The notes below the pieces were generated by a model. It ran no database searches. It was not told where the DNA came from and saw only the letters and a list, made by a program, of their open reading frames with translations. A DNA stretch of 61,231 nt from a virus. The stretch lies in IMG/VR virus record IMGVR_UViG_3300049222_000815, positions 1 to 61,231 of that record; one strand, 5' to 3'. The translations under genes and the position numbers were made by a program. Shown one piece after another: positions 55,476 through 61,231 of the stretch (position 1 is the stretch's first letter; the number at the start of each line of letters is the position of its first letter).

Positions 55476-56071
55476 ATAATCTAAACTTAGAAGACGACAA
55501 CTTTTTGGTTGAGTCTATAAAAAATAACAGTAACGCTGAAAAATGTCTTGAAGTATTAATAAATAGACATTCTGGTCTTTGCATTAATATGATCAATGGA
55601 TATATGTCAAAAAATCACAATGATAGCTTAAGGCAAGAATTAATAAAAGAAAAAGACTTTCAAATATATAATTCTGCATTAAAGTACAACCCCCAAAAAG
55701 GTTCAAAATTTAGTACATATCTAGGAAATGAAATAAAATGGAAATGCTTAAATTTATACAATAGAGATAAACGCAGGAAGACAGTTCCAGTTGAAGAAGA
55801 GTTAATAAATTATTTTTCATATCAAAATTCTGAAAATTCAATAGACAATGAGCTTTTTGATAATATTATCAATCAAGCAGAGAATCATTCAGATGAAAGA
55901 ATTGGCAAAATATTCCATTTAAGATATGTTGAAGGTAGTAAAAATTCAGTTATGCCTTGGAAATCTATCAGTTCAATTATGAACATGAGTATACAAGGAT
56001 GCATTAATTTACATAACTCAGCTTTAAAACAATTTAGAAACAAAATAAGAAAGGAAATATCAGATGAATAA
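55472..56071 (+). CDS. Sigma-70-like factor, second
   Basis: 199 aa. YNSALKYNPQKGSKFSTYLG then NEIKWKCLNLYNRDKRRK (~residues 62-99) is the region 2 pattern of sigma factors (YNPxKGxxFsTYl...). C-terminal WKSISSIMNMSIQGCINLHN (~165-184) is a region-4-like helix-turn-helix. AGGA ribosome-binding site six bases upstream; overlaps dut by four bases. In an operon with dUTPase and SSB, hence probably early-to-middle. A second candidate for reading class II boxes. Confidence 0.72.
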   Translation: MNNLNLEDDNFLVESIKNNSNAEKCLEVLINRHSGLCINMINGYMSKNHNDSLRQELIKEKDFQIYNSALKYNPQKGSKFSTYLGNEIKWKCLNLYNRDKRRKTVPVEEELINYFSYQNSENSIDNELFDNIINQAENHSDERIGKIFHLRYVEGSKNSVMPWKSISSIMNMSIQGCINLHNSALKQFRNKIRKEISDE

Positions 56072-56507
56072 ATATATGGCAATAGGAAACTTGACGCAGG
56101 ATCCAAAATGCAGAGATGTAGGAGACAATAAAGTTTGCCTCTTCGGTGTTGCAGTTAATGAATTTTATTATAAAGATAATCAAAAGCAGAAAACTACATT
56201 ATTTATTGATGTAGAGGCTTGGAATAGACAAGCAGAAAATTGCACAAAGTTCCTTACTAAAGGAAAAAAAGTTGCAATTGAGGGAAAACTTAAAACTAAT
56301 TCTTGGGAAAAGAATGGTCAAAAGTTTAGTAAAATATATGTCCAAGCTGACAAAGTTCACTTCTTGGGTGGAGATGATTCTAGCAACTCTCAATCTTCTA
56401 CCACAAGTGCATCTCAATCCAAGCCAGATAAAAAATTAATTAAAGCTCAAGAACAGGTAGTTGAATCTGCTGAAGAGATGGAAGATATTGATGACATACC
56501 TTTTTGA
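56064..56507 (+). CDS. ssb: Single-stranded DNA-binding protein
   Basis: 147 aa. OB fold: YMAIGNLTQDPKCRDVGDN, FGVAVNEFYY, TLFIDVEAWNRQAENCTKFL and KGKKVAIEGKLKTNSWEKNG. Disordered Ser/Lys linker and acidic tail MEDIDDIPF, the bacterial-type protein-interaction tip. AAGGA Shine-Dalgarno precedes the ATG; overlaps sigma gene by eight bases. Coats ssDNA and may recruit replication enzymes. Confidence 0.95.
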   Translation: MNKYMAIGNLTQDPKCRDVGDNKVCLFGVAVNEFYYKDNQKQKTTLFIDVEAWNRQAENCTKFLTKGKKVAIEGKLKTNSWEKNGQKFSKIYVQADKVHFLGGDDSSNSQSSTTSASQSKPDKKLIKAQEQVVESAEEMEDIDDIPF

Positions 56508-56509
56508 TC

Positions 56510-57601
56510 ATGGATAAAATTATTTACAAAGGAGCAATTAATTCTTTAAGTTTCGGTAATGTCTCTTACAATATATTAAGGGAGCTTTACAGAAAAGAAA
56601 TTCAGACAGCGTTCTTTCCTATATCAGATAAACTAGACTTTGAGTCTTTTGATAAAATTGATAAAGACTTTAGAGACTGGATTGTATCTTCAGCTGAAAA
56701 TAGATTTCACTTAATTAATAAAGATTACGATACATTATCTCAATGGCACTTGAATGGTAGTGAAAATAGGGTATCCAAGAAACAAACTTTATTTACATTT
56801 TATGAGTCTGACCAGCCAACTCCTGTAGAAAAATCTATAGTAGATATGCAAGACAACTGCATCTTTGGTAGTTCTCACGCGGCTGATAAATTTAAATATA
56901 TTGGTTGCGATAATGTCGATTATGTTCCTATAGGATTTGATGAAGATTTTAACGAAATAGATGAAGACTTCCTACCCAATAAAATCCATTTTGGATTGAT
57001 GGGTAAGTTTGAAAACAGAAAAAATACAGCACAAATAATTAAAAATTGGGCTAAAACATATGGCAATAATTACGATTATCAATTATCTTGTTGTATAACA
57101 AATCCATTTTTCAAGAATGATCAACTTAATCAACTCATTGCTTCAGCATTAGAAGGTAAGTCATATGGCAATATTAACTTTTTACCAAGACTTAAAACGA
57201 ATTCCGAAGTGAATGAATTTTTAAATGCAATAGATATAGATTTATCTGGACTCAGTGGAGCTGAAGGTTGGAACATTCCTGCGTTTAATTCCACAGCTTT
57301 AGGTAAATGGAGTATCGTTATGAATCATACATCTCATAAAGACTGGGCTGATTCAAAAAATTCAATTCTTATAGAGCCTGATAGCCAAGTTGAAATATAC
57401 GATCAAGCCTTTTTCCATAAAGGTACTGCCTTTAATCAAGGCAATATGAATAAGATTTCAGATGAAACAATGATAAATGCATTTAAAAAATCTGAAAAAA
57501 AATATGGAAAAATCAATAAAGAAGGATTAAAATTAAAAAGTAAATTCACATACGAAAACACACTAAACAAAATATTGGAGATTATATCAAATGAAAAATA
57601 A
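56510..57601 (+). CDS. GT4-like glycosyltransferase
   Basis: 363 aa from ATG 56510 (MDKIIYKGAINSLSFGNVSY), two bases after the SSB stop; the earlier TTG is unlikely. GT-B pattern: SLSFGNVSYNILREL, LFTFYESDQPTPVE, NCIFGSSHAADKF, VDYVPIGFDEDFN, HFGLMGKFENRKN, then LSGLSGAEGWNIPAFNSTAL, the nucleotide-sugar motif (E/G). Retaining mannosyl-type transfer is likely. Confidence 0.8.
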   Translation: MDKIIYKGAINSLSFGNVSYNILRELYRKEIQTAFFPISDKLDFESFDKIDKDFRDWIVSSAENRFHLINKDYDTLSQWHLNGSENRVSKKQTLFTFYESDQPTPVEKSIVDMQDNCIFGSSHAADKFKYIGCDNVDYVPIGFDEDFNEIDEDFLPNKIHFGLMGKFENRKNTAQIIKNWAKTYGNNYDYQLSCCITNPFFKNDQLNQLIASALEGKSYGNINFLPRLKTNSEVNEFLNAIDIDLSGLSGAEGWNIPAFNSTALGKWSIVMNHTSHKDWADSKNSILIEPDSQVEIYDQAFFHKGTAFNQGNMNKISDETMINAFKKSEKKYGKINKEGLKLKSKFTYENTLNKILEIISNEK

Positions 57602-57794
57602 TTATTTCTTAAGAGAAGAAAATGGTAAAGTATTCATGTGCTGCGGAAAAGCTGGTTGCCCAAGCGTTTCTTTTAGCGAAGATGGTTTAATTCAAATTAC
57701 CGATGACTTTGGTAATAGTGTTAAAATGAAACATGAAGAAGCTGAAATGATAAAAGGAGCCGTAGAAAAACTAACCTCCGAAAATGAGGAATAG
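57591..57794 (+). CDS. Small Cys protein, 67 aa, copy 1
   Basis: NGKVFMCCGKAGCPSVSFSE followed by GLIQITDDFGNSVKMKHEEA. Together with the next gene it forms a tandem pair: a CC-x-C cluster, then an IxIxDDxG strand, then a helix. May bind metal or form a redox site; small 'CCGKxxCP' proteins occur in other phages and bacteria without known role. GGAG ribosome-binding site upstream. Confidence 0.6.
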   Translation: MKNNYFLREENGKVFMCCGKAGCPSVSFSEDGLIQITDDFGNSVKMKHEEAEMIKGAVEKLTSENEE

Positions 57795-57990
57795 AGAAGT
57801 AATTCTTTGCCCCCCTCTTTGTGGTCCTACTTCTTGCTGCCCTAAATTAACAATAGAGGGTGAATCTATTAAAATTGAAGATGACTATGGAGACACAGCT
57901 TTAATCAGTATTGCTGATATAGAAAAATTATCTAAAGATGTTGATGAACTTATTAGCAGCTCTAGGTCTAGTTTGGATAATAAAGGATAG
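57784..57990 (+). CDS. Small Cys protein, 68 aa, copy 2
   Basis: REVILCPPLCGPTSCCPKLT then IEGESIKIEDDYGDTALIS, paralogous to the preceding gene (CC..., then strand with DDxG, then helix IADIEKLSKDVDEL). Diverged Cys layout (CPPLCGPTSCC). Overlaps both neighbours (11 and 53 bases). Confidence 0.6.
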   Translation: MRNREVILCPPLCGPTSCCPKLTIEGESIKIEDDYGDTALISIADIEKLSKDVDELISSSRSSLDNKG

Positions 57991-58249
57991 CTACATCCTT
58001 AAAATTCCAAGAGAATATTTAAAGTCTAAATCTAAACACCTACAAGAGTTTTTATCTTGCTCTCTATGCTTAGGTTTTTGGGCTGGTGTTCTACTATCTT
58101 TTTTTGATTATTTTTTATTAAAAAAATATTGTTTATCTATAATACTTTACCCACTCTCAACCGCTGCGTTCTGTTGGTTTTTTGATTCTACTTTAGATAT
58201 GATTCAGGAGATCTGGGTCTCCTTTAAAAAACAAAGAGAAAACAGTTGA
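57938..58249 (+). CDS. Small membrane protein, DUF1360-like
   Basis: 103 aa. Three hydrophobic helices (~residues 3-16, 40-58 LSCSLCLGFWAGVLLSFFDY, 68-85). The SCSLCLGFWAG motif recalls the CxxCxGFWxG of DUF1360-type membrane proteins found in bacteria and phages, role unknown. Start at the first of two nearby ATGs; 53-base overlap with upstream gene argues for the second (57944) as an alternative. Confidence 0.6.
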   Translation: MLMNLLAALGLVWIIKDSYILKIPREYLKSKSKHLQEFLSCSLCLGFWAGVLLSFFDYFLLKKYCLSIILYPLSTAAFCWFFDSTLDMIQEIWVSFKKQRENS

Positions 58250-58278
58250 ATTTATAGTCATCTATAATAATATCCATT

Positions 58279-58707
58279 ATGAAATTAGAAATTGATTCAA
58301 GGTATAGTACATATTCATTATCAATAGTGTTGCACTTAATACATAATAATGAAGATTACAAAAACATGTGGTGTGAAAAATATCCAAACACAAGCAGTTT
58401 TGCAAATAATTTTTTTAAAAATGAAAACTGTGGATGCAGGCCACATTTAGTTAACGCTTACAAAAAAGATCGGTTTAACGCTGATCTCATGACTGTAAAT
58501 TTTATCAACGAAAACCCTGATTCTATTAATTTGGAAGAATTTTTCTCCTCTAACGGTGGTCAAGAATTGCAGGGTCATGTATTCGCTATACCTGCAACAG
58601 AAGGTCACTATAAAGATTTTTTAGCTGCAGTCCAACAAAAAAATGGAATTTTTTCTTACTTCACAACCCTAAGTATAGAAGATAAAATTCTAATTACATT
58701 CTTCTAA
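58279..58707 (+). CDS. Hypothetical protein, 142 aa
   Basis: Mixed alpha/beta: MKLEIDSRYSTYSLSIVLHL, a CGCRP turn (FKNENCGCRPHLVNAYKKDR), NSINLEEFFSSNGGQEL-like region and FSYFTTLSIEDKILITFF. TATAAT lies 16 bases upstream. Similar 'CGCRP' hypothetical proteins occur in T4-like phages in my memory; no function. Confidence 0.5.
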   Translation: MKLEIDSRYSTYSLSIVLHLIHNNEDYKNMWCEKYPNTSSFANNFFKNENCGCRPHLVNAYKKDRFNADLMTVNFINENPDSINLEEFFSSNGGQELQGHVFAIPATEGHYKDFLAAVQQKNGIFSYFTTLSIEDKILITFF

Positions 58708-59087
58708 TGCCTCTGTATACTTTTTCACATCCTGAAACAGGAGAATTGAAAGATATTGTTTTTGGTATGAATGAAGAAAAATCATACATAGATGAATCTG
58801 GAACTAAATGGAATAGAGAGTATGGCTCTTTTCAATTAAATTCTACTGGCTCAGTAGATCCCTGGGATAGTAAAAGCTTTATTGAAAAAACTAATCAAGC
58901 TGGAACTATGGGGGATCTTCTAGATAGAAGTGCCGATCTATCCAGAGAGAGGGCATCCCAAAATGGAGGAGTTGACCCAGTAAGGGAAAAGTATTATTCT
59001 AAATATTCAAAGGAGAGAAATGGAGCCCTCCATCCAGATAAAATGCCTAAAACTTTTGAAAACAAAAATATTAAAATTGAAATATAA
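58707..59087 (+). CDS. FmdB-like small phage protein, 126 aa
   Basis: MPLYTFSHPETGELKDIVF is the start of FmdB-type zinc-ribbon proteins, but the expected Cys residues are absent, so it is probably a structural derivative. The rest is polar (GSVDPWDSKSFIEKTNQAG, DPVREKYYSKYSKERNG). Commonly found near replication genes in T4-like phages. Starts at TAATG with the previous stop. Confidence 0.65.
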   Translation: MPLYTFSHPETGELKDIVFGMNEEKSYIDESGTKWNREYGSFQLNSTGSVDPWDSKSFIEKTNQAGTMGDLLDRSADLSRERASQNGGVDPVREKYYSKYSKERNGALHPDKMPKTFENKNIKIEI

Positions 59088-59641
59088 TGAGCATACAAAT
59101 ATATAAACCAAATAAGAATAATACAGGTTTCGCCTTTAGTTTTTATATTGGCGAACCAAGAGGTAACCATACTCCAAATTTATTTTTAAACGCCATAGCT
59201 CAACACTCCTGGGACAGCTCAAAAAGATTGGGATCTTTTTCTGGAAATAAAAATGATCCAGATAAAAATATTTCAATAAAATTTAATGAGTTTGAATGCG
59301 GTGCGATAATTAATTGCATTAACAATAGATATGAATGGAATACTTATCATGCCTTTGAGCAAAACAAAACTCAAATAAAAATATCCCCTTGGGATAAAAA
59401 AGTTAAAGTAACTAAAATTAATCAACAAACAAAACAGCCATTTGATCAAGAAATTACCGTTCCAGCGTTTGGTTTATCTGTCACAAGAAATGGTAATCAG
59501 AATTTTAAAATTCCACTAGAACCTGGAGAAGCTGAATGTATAAAAATATTATGCGAAACATTAATCCGCAAGGTTTGTGAGACTAAAATATATAAGCCGC
59601 AAAAAGAAAAAGAAGACGTATCATCAGATTACGATTTCTAA
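59087..59641 (+). CDS. Conserved phage protein, possibly ssDNA-binding-like, 184 aa
   Basis: Beta-rich: IQIYKPNKNNTGFAFSFYIG, HSWDSSKRLGSFSGNK, ISIKFNEFECGAIINCI, TQIKISPWDKKVKV. I recall a similar family in large phages ('MSIQLYKPN... GSFSFY') that has no firm function; a PC4/whirly-like DNA-binding fold is possible from pattern only. Acidic tail EKEDVSSDYDF. Confidence 0.55.
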   Translation: MSIQIYKPNKNNTGFAFSFYIGEPRGNHTPNLFLNAIAQHSWDSSKRLGSFSGNKNDPDKNISIKFNEFECGAIINCINNRYEWNTYHAFEQNKTQIKISPWDKKVKVTKINQQTKQPFDQEITVPAFGLSVTRNGNQNFKIPLEPGEAECIKILCETLIRKVCETKIYKPQKEKEDVSSDYDF

Positions 59642-61231
59642 TGAAAAATAAAAAGAAAAAAAAGAAAATTTTAATACACAGCAATCACTCTAGAGCTAAA
59701 ACTGGCTTTGGGAAGCATATGCGTAATCTAATTACATATTTATACAAAACCAAAAAATATGAAATTATTGAATTTGCAAATGGTAGACCTTGGAATGATC
59801 CAGACTTAAATGTTATGCCATGGAAATCTATAGGTTCTCTTCCTATTGAGCCTCAGTTAATTCAAGAAATTAATGCAGATCAACAGAAAGCTAGAAAAGC
59901 TGGTTATGGACATTATAAGATTGACGATGTAATCAAACAAGAAAAGCCAGACATATACTTAGGCATTGAAGACATATGGGGATTGGATGGCATGTGGTCA
60001 AAAAAATGGTGGAAGAAAATCAACTCTATTATATGGACTCCTGTTGATAGTTTGCCTCTTTTAGAAAAACATGAAGATGCAGCCAAAAATACTCAAAATT
60101 TAATTGTTCAAGCTTCATTTGCTAAAAACGCTTTAAACGAAAAAGGTTTCAATAATGTTCATTTAATGCCTGTTCCGTTAGATCACTCTAACTTTTTTAA
60201 ACTAGATGAGCAATCTAAACTTAAATTAAGATCAAAAAATAACATATCAGATAATGATTTTATTATTGGTTTTGTTTTTAGGAATCAATTAAGAAAAAGT
60301 GTCCCTAACCTGCTTGAAGGTTTTAAAATTTTCTTGCAAGAACATCCAGAATCTCAATGCAAGCTCTTGCTTCACACGCATTGGGGTGAGGGCTGGGATA
60401 TTCCTAGACTTTTAAAAGAGAAAAATATTGATCCTAATTTAATTTTAACTACTTATTTTTGCGATAAATGCAAACAGTATGAAGTAAAACCTTTTACAGG
60501 TCAAGATATTGATTGTAGATTATGTGGATCTGAAAAATCTCAACAAACAGCACAAATTTCAAGAGGGGTTTCTGAAACTCAATTAAATGAAATTTATAAT
60601 TTAATGGATGTTTATTGTCATCCATTCACATCTGGAGGTCAAGAAATTCCAATTCAAGAAGCTAAACTCTGTGAGTTGATAACTCTCGTTACAGATTATT
60701 CTTGCGGATCAGATTATGCGTCTAATGAAAGTGGGGGGCTACCCTTATCTTGGACTGAGTATAGAGAGCCTGGAACACAATTTATAAAAGCTTCAACAGA
60801 TTCAAAAGATATAGCTAACCAATTAACAAAAGTCTATAAAATGACTGAATCTAAAAAAAGCAAATTAGGTAAAAAAGCTAGAGACTTTGTAATTGATTTT
60901 TGCTCTATTGATTCAGTTTGTGCTAAGTTTGACGAATTAATTTCATCAATGAATCCCTCAACATGGGATTTTGATTTTTCTTATGTAGAGAAAAACCCTC
61001 AATATGTACCTAAAAATATTAAGGATGACAGAGATTGGATTATTGATTTATATAATAATATATTATTAATTGATGCAGAAAATGAAGATCAAAATGGTAT
61101 TGATCATTGGATGCATAGATTAAAAACAGATCTAAATAGACAGCAAGTTTATGATTATTTTATCAAAGTTGCCAAAGAAGATAATGCAAAAAATAAAAAA
61201 ATGCCATTCACAGACTTACTTAGTGAAGATG
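59641..61231 (+). CDS. GT4-type glycosyltransferase with zinc-ribbon insert, partial at 3' end
   Basis: At least 530 aa, no stop before the window ends; ATG overlaps the preceding stop (TAATG). GT-B pattern: ILIHSNHSRAKTGFGKHMRN, IIWTPVDSLPLLEK, LMPVPLDHSNFFKLDE, IIGFVFRNQLRKSVPNLLEG, then HPFTSGGQEIPIQEAKLCEL (EX7E-type donor motif). Between them is an inserted CDKCKQYEVK...DCRLCGS zinc ribbon. C-terminal LYNNILLIDAENEDQNGIDHW and MHRLKTDLNRQQVYDYF resemble DUF4214. Likely transfers sugar to the same phage- or host-surface target. Confidence 0.8.
   Translation, partial: MKNKKKKKKILIHSNHSRAKTGFGKHMRNLITYLYKTKKYEIIEFANGRPWNDPDLNVMPWKSIGSLPIEPQLIQEINADQQKARKAGYGHYKIDDVIKQEKPDIYLGIEDIWGLDGMWSKKWWKKINSIIWTPVDSLPLLEKHEDAAKNTQNLIVQASFAKNALNEKGFNNVHLMPVPLDHSNFFKLDEQSKLKLRSKNNISDNDFIIGFVFRNQLRKSVPNLLEGFKIFLQEHPESQCKLLLHTHWGEGWDIPRLLKEKNIDPNLILTTYFCDKCKQYEVKPFTGQDIDCRLCGSEKSQQTAQISRGVSETQLNEIYNLMDVYCHPFTSGGQEIPIQEAKLCELITLVTDYSCGSDYASNESGGLPLSWTEYREPGTQFIKASTDSKDIANQLTKVYKMTESKKSKLGKKARDFVIDFCSIDSVCAKFDELISSMNPSTWDFDFSYVEKNPQYVPKNIKDDRDWIIDLYNNILLIDAENEDQNGIDHWMHRLKTDLNRQQVYDYFIKVAKEDNAKNKKMPFTDLLSED

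Noticed and set aside
1-61231. Prophage or integrative plasmid
   Set aside because: No integrase, repressor-type lysogeny module, attachment repeats or host genes are visible in this window.

Overview
The window is part of the genome of a large, AT-rich tailed dsDNA phage (Caudoviricetes). Genes abut or overlap by 4 to 30 bases. They mix a near-complete replication set (DNA polymerase III alpha, 3'-5' exonuclease, DnaB helicase, primase, RecA, SSB), nucleotide metabolism (NrdA, NrdB, dUTPase, dCMP deaminase, dNMP kinase, Nudix), virion-like proteins, two sigma-like factors, a tRNA and a tmRNA. There are no transposases, integrases or bacterial housekeeping blocks. Canonical sigma-70 promoters and a phage-borne outer-membrane beta-barrel protein suggest a Gram-negative, probably aquatic host. 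The tmRNA is one-piece, not the permuted alphaproteobacterial form.

Layout: bases 1-54.5 kb are almost all on the minus strand, and 54.6 kb to the end is on the plus strand. The divergence point at 54,485-54,666 holds repeated AATCTAT boxes. Read in the direction of transcription (right to left) the minus strand has: a second glycan block (50.3-54.5 kb); nrdA plus Nudix; the GDP-L-fucose genes gmd and fcl with further glycosyltransferases (39.4-47.2 kb); nrdB; virion or tail-fibre candidates (34.1-38.2 kb); a recA operon carrying glycosyltransferases and methyltransferases (25.3-34.0 kb); dnaB-primase-nuclease (21.4-25.0 kb); a split polymerase III alpha operon (16.2-20.3 kb); a ClpA/ClpC-type unfoldase and a virion protein (12.5-16.2 kb); tmRNA and tRNA-Ser (12.0-12.45 kb); nucleotide and DNA repair genes (7-12 kb); a porin-like pair; a cytosine methyltransferase with a possible nuclease partner; a dNMP kinase; and a sigma factor with a helix-turn-helix partner. 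The plus-strand operon from 54.6 kb has dUTPase, a second sigma factor, SSB, glycosyltransferases and small unknown genes.

Two promoter classes appear to organise this. Class I is TTGACA/TTGACT, exactly 17 bases, then a TATNAT-like box, usually with an upstream TG. It precedes nearly every replication or nucleotide operon and the tmRNA. Class II is a short (A)GTGTAATAT box 7-32 bases from the start codon. It precedes mainly virion-type and accessory genes: the unfoldase, tail proteins, membrane proteins and the gmd/fcl operon. In both classes the box is usually so close to the start codon that the mRNA would be leaderless or nearly so, while many internal genes have AGGA/GGAG ribosome-binding sites.

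Most notable: (i) a polymerase III alpha split into a separate PHP-domain protein and a catalytic protein, with the exonuclease gene between them; (ii) a phage tmRNA whose tag ends in ALAA, close to a phage ClpA/ClpC-type unfoldase that keeps a ClpP-docking-like VGF loop; (iii) the two promoter classes; (iv) a 41-bp bipartite intergenic motif present twice; (v) a probable AUU-started glycosyltransferase gene; (vi) an NrdB with Val at the radical-tyrosine position and Glu at the first metal-ligand position; (vii) a phage-encoded porin-like protein. All functions are read from motifs; no database search was run.
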